Shown: piece after piece, positions 51,488-60,879 of the stretch
Layout: each line of letters starts with the position of its first letter
How positions within the stretch are numbered: position 1 is the first letter of the stretch
DNA from: Shimia abyssi
GTDB taxonomy: Bacteria > Pseudomonadota > Alphaproteobacteria > Rhodobacterales > Rhodobacteraceae
Direction of reading: 5' to 3'
Assembly (NCBI RefSeq): GCF_003014475.1
Contig: NZ_PYGJ01000003.1
Coordinates: 310,001-374,000, forward strand
Length of the DNA: 64,000 bases
The notes under the pieces: generated by a model
Told to the model about the DNA's origin: nothing
The model's database searches: none
Seen by the model: only the letters and a program-made list of their open reading frames with translations
Translations under genes and position numbers: made by a program

Positions 51488-52326
51488 TACACCAGTTTAC
51501 CTTGCATTGTTCGCACGGCGTGGCCAGAGATAGTCACGCCGTTTGCATTGGTGGCAAGGGTGATCACGCTGGGGCGACCCATGTCGTCGCCCTGATGAAT
51601 GGTCAGGGTCTGATCCGTGCCCATAACCTCGGTCAAAAGCGCGCCAAGTGTGGCACACGCACTGCCTGTGGCGGGATCTTCCGGGATATTATCGAGCGGT
51701 GCGAACATACGGGCGTGGATTGTGTTGCCGTCGCGCACATAGGCAAATTGCGCAAAGTCCAGACTGGATGGATAGGCGTCACGTCCACGGCGAAACGCGC
51801 CAACATCCGGTGTTAGCTTCGCCAGAGACTGGCGGCTGTTGAGTTCGGTGATGGTAAAGGCCAGCCCCAGCGACGCCATGGTCGGCGGATGGTTGGAATG
51901 CACGATGTTTGAGATATCCGTGCCAAGAGTTTCAGCAACAAGCGCGGGGTCGGGCGTATACATGTGCTCAAGTTGGGCCGATGTCGTGAACTTGGCAGTC
52001 CCATTTTGGGCATGGCAATTCAGCGGGCCTATGCCCAACTCCAACACCATATCCGGCCCCAAGCCCGCATCCGCCAGCGCGACACAAGTGCCCACCACCG
52101 GATGTCCAGCAAAGGGTATTTCCATCGTGGGCGTAAAGATGCGGACCTGTGCCGTGTGAGAGGCATCTTTGGGTGGGTACACGAAAGTGGTCTCGGAAAA
52201 ATTGAATTCGCGCGCGATGCGCTGAAGGTCATCCTCGGGCAGATTTGTTGCATCAGGAATGATTGCCAACTGATTGCCACCAAAAGGCTTTTGGGAAAAA
52301 ACGTCATAGACGAGATAATCGGTCAT
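51484..52326 (-). CDS. PhzF-family isomerase/epimerase
   Basis: A 280-residue protein of the PhzF fold. The N-terminal YLVYDVFSQKPFGGNQLAII is diagnostic; FNFSETTFVYPP follows with the catalytic Glu in SETTF, and IPEDPATGSACATLG is the second hallmark. Substrate unknown; the family includes phenazine isomerase, but no phenazine genes are present. Just 4 nt upstream the antiporter gene ends, so both may be co-transcribed. Confidence 0.9.
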   Translation of the reverse strand: MTDYLVYDVFSQKPFGGNQLAIIPDATNLPEDDLQRIAREFNFSETTFVYPPKDASHTAQVRIFTPTMEIPFAGHPVVGTCVALADAGLGPDMVLELGIGPLNCHAQNGTAKFTTSAQLEHMYTPDPALVAETLGTDISNIVHSNHPPTMASLGLAFTITELNSRQSLAKLTPDVGAFRRGRDAYPSSLDFAQFAYVRDGNTIHARMFAPLDNIPEDPATGSACATLGALLTEVMGTDQTLTIHQGDDMGRPSVITLATNANGVTISGHAVRTMQGKLVY

Positions 52327-52330
52327 GGTT

Positions 52331-53590
52331 TTACATCAACTCCGGTTCGCGGCCAACTTTTCTGGCCAGTGGGGCCACGGTCAGACCTTGGACAACAATC
52401 GAGAAAATCACCACTACATAAGTGGCGGTCAGGATTACGGGCTTCCATTCACCATCTGGCAGCGACAAGGCCAGAGCAACGGATATCCCGCCTTTGAGGC
52501 CGCCCCATGTCATAATGGGCACCACACCACGGCTGAAATCGCGGAAGGGTTTGAGCATCAGAACCGGCACCGCCACTGCGGCCAAGCGGGCGACCAGAGC
52601 AAGGCCAATCGCTATGACCCCGGCCACAAGGAAGTGGGTTTCAAAGGCGATTGCAAAGACTTCGAACCCGATCAACAGGAACAGTACAGCGTTCAGGATT
52701 TCGTCGATCAGTTTCCAGAAACTGTCAACATATTCGCGTGTTTGGGCGCTCATCCCGTGTTTTGTGCCGATGTCACCTATCAACAGGCCAGCACAGACGG
52801 CCATGATTGGGGCAGAGACATGCAGCGCGACGGCCAGCTCGTAGCCGCCAAAAGCGAGACCAAGCGTTAGCAGCACTTCCAGCGAATAATCATCAATCAG
52901 GCGCATGACGCGAAACGTCAACCAGCCCAGTGCAATGCCCAATACCGCGCCGCCAAATGCCTCTTGCACGAAGAGGATGGCCGCGTCGTCAAGCTCAGAC
53001 GCGCCGTGATCTGTGCCATGGGATGCGCTGGTAAACGCAATGCCAGAGAGGACAAGGAAGACGACATAGCCGACGCCATCGTTGAACAGGCTCTCTCCGG
53101 CGATCTTGGTTTCCAGCGACTTTTGCAAGTTCGCTTCGCGCAGCACGCCAAGCACCGCGACCGGATCCGTGGGCGATATCAACGACCCAAACACCAGCGC
53201 AATCATGAGCGGCATACCCGTGATCCAGCTGAACCCAACCCCAACGATTAGCGTGGAAAGGCCAACGCCTAGCGTTGCCATCAGCGCCACAGGTACCCAT
53301 TGGGCGCGCAAGTCCGCCAATTTGACATGCAGCGCCCCGGCAAAAAGCAAGAGTCCCAACATGCCTTCGAGTAGGGCGTCAGAAAAGTCGATGCCGATGA
53401 TGACATGTCGGGCACTGTCTGCAATTTCCAGAGCTGGCCAGATCAGGTCGACGATCAGCACGCCAAACGACGCAAACAACGCTACGACAAGGATGCCAAT
53501 GGCGGAGGGGAGCTTGAGAAACAGATAATTGATGGCACCAAAAACGCCAGCCAAAACAATAAGTAACGATGTGATCTGAAGAATATTCAT
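52331..53590 (-). CDS. Cation:proton antiporter (CPA1 / NhaP type)
   Basis: A 419-residue membrane protein with about 12 TM segments. The ion-site motif is VFGSLISPTDPVAVLGVLREA (TDPV), a CPA1 hallmark, and SLFNDGVGYVVFL follows (NDG). It exchanges Na+ or K+ for H+ across the inner membrane. No cytoplasmic TrkA domain. Start ATG 53590. Possible operon with phzF-like gene. Confidence 0.9.
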   Translation of the reverse strand: MNILQITSLLIVLAGVFGAINYLFLKLPSAIGILVVALFASFGVLIVDLIWPALEIADSARHVIIGIDFSDALLEGMLGLLLFAGALHVKLADLRAQWVPVALMATLGVGLSTLIVGVGFSWITGMPLMIALVFGSLISPTDPVAVLGVLREANLQKSLETKIAGESLFNDGVGYVVFLVLSGIAFTSASHGTDHGASELDDAAILFVQEAFGGAVLGIALGWLTFRVMRLIDDYSLEVLLTLGLAFGGYELAVALHVSAPIMAVCAGLLIGDIGTKHGMSAQTREYVDSFWKLIDEILNAVLFLLIGFEVFAIAFETHFLVAGVIAIGLALVARLAAVAVPVLMLKPFRDFSRGVVPIMTWGGLKGGISVALALSLPDGEWKPVILTATYVVVIFSIVVQGLTVAPLARKVGREPELM

Positions 53591-53646
53591 GCCAGTAACC
53601 CGTGGATCCAAATTCCAAATTGCCTAGCACGACCCAAATGGTATGG

Positions 53647-54339
53647 CTAGGCCGCGGCGAGGTCGATGGAAACGGGCAGGTGATCAGAAGCAATGGCCGC
53701 CGGGCGACGTGCGTGTACCCGGTGATCGAGCACACGTAGCTCATTGCTCAGAGCAAAACTATCGAGGGAAGCAATGGGACGCGCCGCCGGAAAGCTGTGT
53801 CCAGGATTAACAAAGTTCAGGCCCGGCGTTGCCGCGTCGAGCGCGGTTTTTGGGCCCCATTCGTTGAAATCCCCGGCCAAAACTGTTGGCATTTCAGGGA
53901 GTTGGCGCAAGGTTCGAGTGATCGCCATAAGCTGCAACAACCGATAGCGGCGCATCAGGCCAAGGTGAACACCAACCACTCTGAGCGGCCCAATTGTGGT
54001 ATCAAACTCGGCACGAACCGCGCCCCGAGGTTCCAGACCCGGCAGTTCAAGCCGCGAAGTTGTGCGGAGCGTGACCGAAGGGCGGATCAGCATGGCATTG
54101 CCGTGAAACCCCAGTGAGCCACTCGGCTGGCCAAAATCGACGGCCGTGTACCCGCGCGTTTCGATCATCTCGAAGGGCAATGCCGTGGGGCGGGGAGGCA
54201 GGCGCTTGTCCGCCTCTTGCAACACCACGACGTCGGCGCGCAATGACCGGATAACCACCATGGTGCGATCCGGGCGGCGCTGCATGTCCAGACCGACGCA
54301 TTTTTGCAGATTATAGCTGGCGAGGCGAAATAGGGTCAT
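53647..54339 (-). CDS. Endonuclease/exonuclease/phosphatase family protein
   Basis: A 230-residue EEP-fold protein. Metal and catalytic residues: ASYNLQKCVG (Asn), VVLQEADKR (Glu), VLAGDFNEWGP (D-x-N), and IASDHLPVSID (SDH). It should hydrolyse phosphodiesters (nucleic acid or lipid). Substrate unknown. 56 nt separates it from the antiporter. Confidence 0.88.
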   Translation of the reverse strand: MTLFRLASYNLQKCVGLDMQRRPDRTMVVIRSLRADVVVLQEADKRLPPRPTALPFEMIETRGYTAVDFGQPSGSLGFHGNAMLIRPSVTLRTTSRLELPGLEPRGAVRAEFDTTIGPLRVVGVHLGLMRRYRLLQLMAITRTLRQLPEMPTVLAGDFNEWGPKTALDAATPGLNFVNPGHSFPAARPIASLDSFALSNELRVLDHRVHARRPAAIASDHLPVSIDLAAA

Positions 54340-54378
54340 GAAGTGATTTTCATGTTAAATTTTATCTAAATCAATGTC

Positions 54379-55788
54379 TTATGTACCGCAAAACGTGGCG
54401 CGGACGCGTTCTGCTTCCTCTGGAGGCTTGCGCAAATCGGAATACGCCTCATTTGGTTCAAACGGGGCGGAATACGCCTGCATAAGGCGGTGGAACGGAT
54501 CATAATCCCCCTGAACAGCGGATTGGATCATCTGTTCGATCTGGTGGTTGCGCGGAATGAGCACAGGGTTGGCGGCGTCCATTGTTTCGGTTGGGGCGGT
54601 TGTTTCTTTAGCAAGGCGGGTGCGCCACCGGGTTTCCCACGCAAGAAATGCGTTGCGATTGGTGAAATGATCAACTGGAGAATCGCCGGATAGTGCTTTG
54701 AAACTATTTGTGAAATCCAGACGATCTTGAGCCATCAGCGACAGAACGTCAGAGATGAGCTCGGCATCGCCCTGCAATTCGGAGGTCAGTCCGATCTTGG
54801 CCCCGAACCGGTTCAGCCAATACCCTTCGATTTTCTTGGGCATGGCGTGCACGGCAGAAGTGAACTCTTCCACGGCAGCCTCTGCATCAGGCATCAGAGG
54901 GATCAGGGCTGTGGCCAACTGGGCCATGTTCCAAACGATAATCTGCGGCTGATTGGAGAAGGCATAGCGCCCTTGCCGGTCGATAGAGGAGAACACCGTC
55001 TCGGGGTGGTAGGTGTCCATGTAGGCGCAGGGGCCATAGTCGATGGTTTCCCCTGAAATCGCGCAATTGTCGGTATTCATGACACCGTGGATAAAGCCGA
55101 CAGACATCCACGCCGCAATCAGTTGTGCCTGTTTGTCGATCACTGCTCTTAGGAAATCTGTCGGCGTTTGCGCGTCTGGGTAATGCCTGGAAATGGCGTG
55201 TTCGAACAAAGCCTTTAGCCCGCTAAGATCTTGTCTGGCGGCGAGTATTTGGAAAGTGCCCACGCGAAGGTGGCTGGAAGCAACGCGGGTAAGGACTGCA
55301 CCGGGAAGCGCACTTTCACGGTAGACATCTTCGCCGGTTTCCACTGCGGCCAAGGCGCGGGTCGTGGGGATGCCCAGTGCGTGCATCGCCTCGGACACAA
55401 CATATTCGCGTAAAACTGGTCCGAGCCACGCGCGGCCATCACCGCGCCGTGCGTATGGGGTCGGGCCGGATCCCTTTAACTGAATATCGTAACCTTTTGC
55501 TTCCCCTAGTAAAATCGCGCGCCCGTCGCCCAGTTGAGGGTTCCAGTTTCCAAATTGATGCCCGGCATAAAGTTGGGCCAGAGGTTCGGCGCCCGGTGGC
55601 AAAGTATTGCCTGAGAAGATCATCGCCAAAGTGTCATCATCAGCGTCACCGGTGATGCCAAGTTGTTCGGCCAGCGCGCGGTTGAACGCAACGAGGCGCG
55701 GCGCGGCTACAGAGGTTGGCGCGTGTTTGCTAAATAGCTGTGCGGGCAGGCGCGCATAGCTGTTGTCAAAGGGGATGTGCAGGTTCAT
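54379..55788 (-). CDS. selO: Protein adenylyltransferase SelO (YdiU/UPF0061)
   Basis: A 469-residue pseudokinase-fold AMPylase. The signature blocks are GEAKGYDIQLKGSGPTPYAR, GDGRAWLGPVLREYVVSEAM and FIHGVMNTDNCAISGETIDY (catalytic Asp/Asn), and the C-terminus ends FCGT with the conserved Cys that is selenocysteine in eukaryotes. It transfers AMP to target proteins, linked to redox stress. ATG 55788 chosen because the conserved N-terminus starts there. Confidence 0.95.
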   Translation of the reverse strand: MNLHIPFDNSYARLPAQLFSKHAPTSVAAPRLVAFNRALAEQLGITGDADDDTLAMIFSGNTLPPGAEPLAQLYAGHQFGNWNPQLGDGRAILLGEAKGYDIQLKGSGPTPYARRGDGRAWLGPVLREYVVSEAMHALGIPTTRALAAVETGEDVYRESALPGAVLTRVASSHLRVGTFQILAARQDLSGLKALFEHAISRHYPDAQTPTDFLRAVIDKQAQLIAAWMSVGFIHGVMNTDNCAISGETIDYGPCAYMDTYHPETVFSSIDRQGRYAFSNQPQIIVWNMAQLATALIPLMPDAEAAVEEFTSAVHAMPKKIEGYWLNRFGAKIGLTSELQGDAELISDVLSLMAQDRLDFTNSFKALSGDSPVDHFTNRNAFLAWETRWRTRLAKETTAPTETMDAANPVLIPRNHQIEQMIQSAVQGDYDPFHRLMQAYSAPFEPNEAYSDLRKPPEEAERVRATFCGT

Positions 55789-55854
55789 GTGGGAAAGATA
55801 GAGGTTGGGCGCGAGAATACCAGTACCAGAATGCGCCAATCGACCGGGTTTTTG

Positions 55855-56307
55855 TCAGCTGACCCGACGGGTCATCAGCGTGTATCGGTCGCGTCTTTCA
55901 AACCCCGCACGGGCATAAAGTCTTTGAGTATCAGTGTCTTGTTTATCGACCTCAAGGTGAAACGCGCGAATGCCAGCGCTGGCCAAGGCCTTGGGCAGTG
56001 CGCTGAGGACATCGCCACCTACACCGCGACGGCGCACACCGGGGCGTATAAAAATTTCATCAATGAAGGCGTCCAGCCCGCCAAACTCAACAGACCAACC
56101 AAACGTGACCACAACATAGCCAATAGGCGCGCGCCGGGGCCCTGCGAGATAGCAGACGCCGTAGGGCGAGCCATCGAGCAACGGATAGATCGCGTTCTGA
56201 CGAGTTTCGTCAGCCTGCTCGATCTGCATTTCCGCGTGAAAGGCTGTGACCAGCTTGAGCAGCGGCGCAAGATCGTCCGGTCCGGCGAGGTGAAGGGCGG
56301 TGCTCAT
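55855..56307 (-). CDS. GNAT family N-acetyltransferase
   Basis: A 150-residue GNAT. Motif A is IFIRPGVRRRGVGGDVLSAL (R/Q-x-x-G-x-G), and LYARAGFERRDRYTLM the C-terminal part. Substrate unknown. It overlaps the nucleoside hydrolase gene by 4 nt downstream of it, so the pair is co-transcribed. Confidence 0.88.
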   Translation of the reverse strand: MSTALHLAGPDDLAPLLKLVTAFHAEMQIEQADETRQNAIYPLLDGSPYGVCYLAGPRRAPIGYVVVTFGWSVEFGGLDAFIDEIFIRPGVRRRGVGGDVLSALPKALASAGIRAFHLEVDKQDTDTQRLYARAGFERRDRYTLMTRRVS

Positions 56308-57245
56308 AAGCGGGCAAGTCTTTCTGTCAGAAGCGAAAAGAAGCCATCAGCATCCACATCACCCATAAACATAGCGTTTGGGTCGCGGTCGGTGACGCCC
56401 CACCAGTCGGCAACTGTCATGCCCATGGTGAGTTCGGAGTGGGTCTCGATCTCGACGTTGATGTGTCGACCAGAGAACAGTTCGGGGCGGATCAGGTATG
56501 CAGTTACACATGGATCATGCAAGGGCGCGCCGATGGAACCGTATTTCTCCTTGTCGAATCTCTCAAAGAAATCAGTCATTTCCGCGACAGCGATACCCAC
56601 GGGGGTGCCGATATTGCGGAAAGCATCATTGCGGGGTTTTGTGACCAGCGCCTTGTGGGTTACATCCAGCGGCATGACAACAATAGGCGCGCCTGAGCGG
56701 AACACGATGTTTGCAGCTTGCGGGTCAACATAAATGTTGAATTCCGCAGCTGGGGTAATATTGCCCACCTCAAAATAGGCGCCGCCCATTAAGACGATTT
56801 CTTGAACCTTTTCAATGATATCCGGGGCTTTCTCAAAGGCCATTGCGATGTTGGTTACCGGCCCAAGCGGGCAAAGGGTCACGGTGCCGGACGGGTGCGC
56901 GCGTAGCGTTTCGATGATGAAGTCGACGGCGTGCTGTTCCTGCAAAGGCATGGTGGGGTCAGGCAGAGACGGTCCGTCAAGGCCAGTCTTGCCGTGAACA
57001 TGTTCCGCTGTGACAAGTTCGCGGCCCAAGGGACGGTCGCACCCGGCAAAAACTCTAACATCTGCTTTGCCTGCTAACTCGCAGATAATACGAGAGTTTT
57101 TGCTGGTCAGTGATAGCGGAACGTTGCCCGCGACTGCCGTGATTCCGAGAACATCGATATCTTCGGGGCTGGCCAGTGCCAACAGGATTGCAACCGCGTC
57201 ATCCTGTCCGGGATCGGTGTCGATAATGATTTTGCGCGCGCTCAT
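56304..57245 (-). CDS. Nucleoside hydrolase (inosine-uridine preferring type)
   Basis: A 313-residue IunH-fold enzyme. The N-terminal IIIDTDPGQDDAVAILLAL is the diagnostic D-T-D-P-G-x-D-D motif binding Ca2+. FNIYVDPQAANIVFRSGAP and DPCVTAYLI carry substrate residues. It cleaves ribonucleosides to base and ribose. First gene with the downstream GNAT. Confidence 0.93.
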   Translation of the reverse strand: MSARKIIIDTDPGQDDAVAILLALASPEDIDVLGITAVAGNVPLSLTSKNSRIICELAGKADVRVFAGCDRPLGRELVTAEHVHGKTGLDGPSLPDPTMPLQEQHAVDFIIETLRAHPSGTVTLCPLGPVTNIAMAFEKAPDIIEKVQEIVLMGGAYFEVGNITPAAEFNIYVDPQAANIVFRSGAPIVVMPLDVTHKALVTKPRNDAFRNIGTPVGIAVAEMTDFFERFDKEKYGSIGAPLHDPCVTAYLIRPELFSGRHINVEIETHSELTMGMTVADWWGVTDRDPNAMFMGDVDADGFFSLLTERLARL

Positions 57246-57340
57246 GACTGTCCTCGTCGGTGTGTTGCGGACACAGTGTCAAGGGTGTGCGGGGATGGCA
57301 AGCGAATGCGCCATGCGGGGCGGAAAACCGCAAAAATGCT

Positions 57341-57384
57341 ACGTCGGCATAGCGTCGGTATTACGTCGGTATTGCGTCGGTGTG
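57341..57384. repeat. Four tandem 11-bp repeats (N-CGTCGGTATT type)
   Basis: ACGTCGGCATA, GCGTCGGTATT, ACGTCGGTATT, GCGTCGGTGTG lie in succession with no gap. One unit is about one helical turn, so repeated contacts would lie on one face of the DNA. The block lies in the 303-nt gap (57246-57548) between the nucleoside hydrolase and cobW-like genes; the rest of the gap shows only the Zur-like palindrome. Confidence 0.75.
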
Positions 57385-57452
57385 GTTTTCGGTGAGTAGC
57401 GAGGAATGTTGGGCGACTACATTGCCGAAAACCGTGTTGCGGTCGCTAAATG

Positions 57453-57468
57453 TAATGTTATAACATTA
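57453..57468. promoter_or_regulatory. Zur-like perfect palindrome TAATGTTATAACATTA
   Basis: A 16-bp perfect palindrome of the TGTTATAACA type used by alphaproteobacterial Zur. It lies 80 nt upstream of the cobW-like gene, a typical Zur target. Confidence 0.78.
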
Positions 57469-57548
57469 TAATGCAAATTCGCGCTGGTTGGGCAATCACG
57501 TGCTGACCGCAACACGGCGCACATGCTTTGATAAAGGATATTTGACCG

Positions 57549-58760
57549 ATGACAGACAACCGCCTTCCTGTAACTGTGCTCTCTGGCTTTTTGGGGGCCG
57601 GTAAGACAACGCTGCTCAATCGCGTTCTCAATAACCGGGACGGGCGCCGGGTTGCTGTGATTGTGAATGACATGTCCGAGGTGAACATCGACGCGGATCT
57701 GGTGCGGGCGGACACCGAGCTGAGCCGGACAGATGAGACACTGGTTGAGATGTCCAACGGCTGCATCTGTTGTACGCTGCGCGATGATCTGTTGGACGAG
57801 GTGCGCCGACTGGCAGGCGAGGGTCGCTTTGATTACCTGTTGATTGAGTCCACGGGTATTTCCGAACCATTGCCTGTTGCGGCTACGTTTGAGTTTCGCG
57901 ACGAGGACGGCAACAGCCTTGAGGATGTGGCGCGGCTGGACACGATGGTGACAGTGGTGGATGCGGCTAATTTGCTTCGTGACTATTCCTCGCATGATTT
58001 TCTTAAGGACCATGGCGAAACCATGGGCGAGGAGGATGACCGAACACTGGTGCATTTGTTGACGGATCAGATCGAATTCGCCGATGTGGTGATCCTCAAC
58101 AAAGTTGACGATGCGGGACCGGAAAAGGTGGACGCGGCGCGCAAGATAATCCGCAGCCTTAATGCGGATGCAGAGATCATTGAGACCAATCAATCGAATG
58201 TGGCGGCTGAAAAGATACTCGATACCGGGTTGTTTGATTTTGAGCAGGCGCATGATCATCCAATGTGGGCCAAGGAGCTTTATGGCTTTGCGGACCATGT
58301 GCCGGAGACCGAAGAATATGGCGTTGCATCTTATGTGTACCGGGCGCGGCTTCCGTTTGTACCAGAGCGTATTCTGGACGTGCTGAACAGTGAGCTGCCC
58401 GGCGTGATCCGCGCAAAAGGGCATTTCTGGATCTCGACACGCCCTGATTGGGTGGCGGAGTTTTCGCTGGCGGGCGCGTTGTCGAGTGTCAAACCGCTGG
58501 GCACATGGTGGGCGTCGGTTCCCCAAGAGCAGCGGCCGATGCATGAGAGCGCGCAAGCCTATATGCAGGCCCATTGGCAGGAACCGTGGGGGGATCGCCG
58601 ACAGGAGATCGTATTTATCGGTGCCGGTATCGACTGGGCCGCGATCAAGGCGCGGTTGGATGCGTGCCTTGTGCCGATGGTTGCGGTGACGGGGCCGGAT
58701 AATTTGCCGGACTATCCTGACCCGTTCCCGATCTGGAAGCGGGCCGAGGACGCGGCATGA
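57549..58760 (+). CDS. CobW/G3E-family GTPase (probable zinc metallochaperone)
   Basis: A 403-residue GTPase. Walker [16 protein letters not shown], metal motif [13 protein letters not shown] (C-x-C-C), guanine motif LNKVD, and a C-terminal CobW_C domain (about 270-390). A His/Asp/Glu-rich patch ([16 protein letters not shown]) precedes the guanine motif. With a Zur-like site upstream it is predicted to distribute zinc under starvation, as ZNG1/YeiR-type proteins do. It overlaps the DUF1826 gene by 4 nt. Confidence 0.9.
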   Translation: MTDNRLPVTVLSGFLGAGKTTLLNRVLNNRDGRRVAVIVNDMSEVNIDADLVRADTELSRTDETLVEMSNGCICCTLRDDLLDEVRRLAGEGRFDYLLIESTGISEPLPVAATFEFRDEDGNSLEDVARLDTMVTVVDAANLLRDYSSHDFLKDHGETMGEEDDRTLVHLLTDQIEFADVVILNKVDDAGPEKVDAARKIIRSLNADAEIIETNQSNVAAEKILDTGLFDFEQAHDHPMWAKELYGFADHVPETEEYGVASYVYRARLPFVPERILDVLNSELPGVIRAKGHFWISTRPDWVAEFSLAGALSSVKPLGTWWASVPQEQRPMHESAQAYMQAHWQEPWGDRRQEIVFIGAGIDWAAIKARLDACLVPMVAVTGPDNLPDYPDPFPIWKRAEDAA

Positions 58761-59431
58761 CGCGAGTGCAAAGCATTGTGGGGGCTGCGCCGGTGGGTGT
58801 GGATTACACGGATGAACCGGATTTGCTGTCAGCCATTGCAAAGCCCGGCACATCTGCGGTGATCTGGCGGCGGCAAATGCCTGGCTCAGTTCGGTCCTGG
58901 TTGAAGGGGCTGACGTCGGCGCATCTGCCATCCGGGCAGCTTGTTCTGCGACCAAATGCGGTGGCTGCTGCGGTGGCACAGCTGTGTGACATCTGCGGTA
59001 TGCCCAAAGGGCGCGAACGGGACTGGCTGGAGACAGATATCGCGTCGCTGGCTGATGTGTTCGGGCATGTCATGTCGACCGAGTATGTCAGGCTCAGGTT
59101 GGATGTGGTGCGCACCAACGCCTGTCGCAAATTCCACATGGATGCGGTTACGGCGCGGCTGGTATGCACCTATCGCGGAACCGGTACGCAATATGGCAAT
59201 TCGAACGACCGGAGCGATCCGGAGCGCATATTCACCGTTCAGACCGGGGCACCGGTGTTGTTGCGGGGAACGTTGTGGCCAAGCCGGTCGCGGGCCGGGC
59301 TATTGCATCGTTCGCCGCCGATTGAGGGCACGGGCGAGACGCGGTTGGTGTTGGTGATGGACCCGATGTCAGAGCCGTTTGAAGAAACGGAAAGGCCCCC
59401 ATTGGCGCGCACCGCACCTCGAGTGCACTAA
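58757..59431 (+). CDS. DUF1826 domain-containing protein
   Basis: A 224-residue protein. DUF1826 features are the Cys pair in [20 protein letters not shown] and the [19 protein letters not shown] and [14 protein letters not shown] blocks. Function unknown; the family commonly follows CobW-type GTPases. Overlap with the GTPase start-stop (ATGA) and the Zur-like site upstream point to a zinc-linked role. The Cys-His-Asp cluster KFHMDAV might be a metal site. Confidence 0.85.
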   Translation: MTRVQSIVGAAPVGVDYTDEPDLLSAIAKPGTSAVIWRRQMPGSVRSWLKGLTSAHLPSGQLVLRPNAVAAAVAQLCDICGMPKGRERDWLETDIASLADVFGHVMSTEYVRLRLDVVRTNACRKFHMDAVTARLVCTYRGTGTQYGNSNDRSDPERIFTVQTGAPVLLRGTLWPSRSRAGLLHRSPPIEGTGETRLVLVMDPMSEPFEETERPPLARTAPRVH

Positions 59432-59453
59432 TTTTGGAGCAACGAGGTGGGCT

Positions 59454-60581
59454 TTATCCCGCCCGCCTCTCGTCTAAAAAGAGCGGCTTGTTGTTGGCCT
59501 GATGGCGGGCAACAAGATTGCGCATGCGCTTGCCTTTCTTGGGGATATGCCGGGCGGATGCTGCCGCGAAATCTGGTGTACAGATCTGTGGAAAAAGGTC
59601 GATAATTTCCTGACGCGCGGCAGGAGATACCGATTTGAGCGCCTCTGGACCGGTGAAGAGGCTTTCGGTTGGGGTGCCGTTGGACCAGACGATCTGATGG
59701 GTATCAAACAGTATGTGGAAATAGGTCACACCGCCCTGTGGGTCATCGAGTATGTCAACGCCAGCCAATGGAAGCAGTTTGTTGGCCGGGATCAGAACAT
59801 CGCGGCTGTTGAACATGCGCTGAGCAATCGCGGAGGAGACCAGAACGCGGTGTTGCGGCGAGACGATGAGGTCATGCTTGGGGAAGCCCGCGCCGAGCGC
59901 ATCGGCGCGGATGCGGATTGGCTTGAGCCTGGGCTTGGCGTCAAGCTGGCCCTTGGTCAGGGTGATGGAGCCGATCCAGCGAATGGGTTGAGGGCCGTGG
60001 TCGTAGGTGAGGATCAGATCGGCAACCTTTAGATCATCGATTGTGACCGGGCCATTGGCTGTCTCGATCCGCGTGCCCGAGGCAAAGCAGATGGCGTCTT
60101 CGATGTCGCCGCTGGCGTTGGTTGGGCCAGTCTGAAGCTGGTCGATCTCGATCGTATTGGTGCCGGTGTCATTCCATGCTGCTTGAATAGCTGCGGTGTT
60201 GACGCTCATCCCGTTGAAGAGTTCCAGCGGTTCAAGCGTGCCATTGTTGGCCTTTACCCCAAAGAACGAGATGGTCCCGTCCGGGTTAACTTCCAGACGA
60301 ACCACAGGAGAGCCATCTGAATTGCCAAGCTGCCAGACCGCGGGCGTGTTTATCTCGTATCGGTCGCCATCAGCAAAGCGGACCGTTTGACCGGGGGTGC
60401 TGGATATTTGGAATTCGGCTTCGTTTGGTGCACCGGCAGGCCCGCCAACAAACAATTCAACCCCGTTGATCTGAACGCTGAAGCTGTTGTCGAGAGATGC
60501 AAAATCGATGACGAACCCTGTGTTGGGTGTCGTGTCTGTGAAATCGGTAGAATCACCGTTACTGATACTAAAACTTGCCAT
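59454..60581 (-). CDS. Hint-domain (Hedgehog/intein) secreted-type protein
   Basis: A 375-residue protein. The N-terminal 165 residues are Asn/Asp/Thr-rich and beta-like. From about 168 the Hint module begins ICFASGTRIETANGPVTIDD (Cys 1 at block A), continues LILTYDHGPQPIRWIGS and ends SPQHRVLVSS. Such proteins are abundant in roseobacters and are thought to be secreted; autocatalytic cleavage at the Cys is conceivable but unproven. No T1SS gene is adjacent. Confidence 0.85.
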   Translation of the reverse strand: MASFSISNGDSTDFTDTTPNTGFVIDFASLDNSFSVQINGVELFVGGPAGAPNEAEFQISSTPGQTVRFADGDRYEINTPAVWQLGNSDGSPVVRLEVNPDGTISFFGVKANNGTLEPLELFNGMSVNTAAIQAAWNDTGTNTIEIDQLQTGPTNASGDIEDAICFASGTRIETANGPVTIDDLKVADLILTYDHGPQPIRWIGSITLTKGQLDAKPRLKPIRIRADALGAGFPKHDLIVSPQHRVLVSSAIAQRMFNSRDVLIPANKLLPLAGVDILDDPQGGVTYFHILFDTHQIVWSNGTPTESLFTGPEALKSVSPAARQEIIDLFPQICTPDFAAASARHIPKKGKRMRNLVARHQANNKPLFLDERRAG

Positions 60582-60821
60582 CGTGCCTTTGTGCGCTCGC
60601 TTAGACCCACATCAAATGTGAGGTCGCCTCTGTTGTCTTTGGATTTCTAGGTGCGAACTGGTGCCTTTCTTAGTTGGATCCGTGACAACTCTGTGTTTTT
60701 TTTGACATAGATTGCGCATTATTTCCGTGGGTTACAGAACGCCAGTTGGGCGCTGTTTTGCGGTTTTCGTCAGCGGAAATCTGTCAGAATTTGGCGTGGG
60801 TCGTGTGGTCGTTTCGCCAAC
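60582..60821. other. Intergenic region upstream of the Hint gene
   Basis: 240 nt containing the Hint gene promoter region, read on the minus strand; a T8 run occurs near 60697. No gene found. Confidence 0.4.
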
Positions 60822-60853
60822 AAAAAAAGCCCCCGCAGTTGTCTGCGAGGGCT
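60822..60853 (-). terminator. Rho-independent terminator of the iron-binding-protein gene
   Basis: On the minus strand AGCCCTCGCAG-ACAA-CTGCGGGGGCT then TTTTTTTG; located 26 nt past the gene stop. Confidence 0.92.
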
Positions 60854-60879
60854 ATCTATTTGCTTTTCGTTAACTGTGT

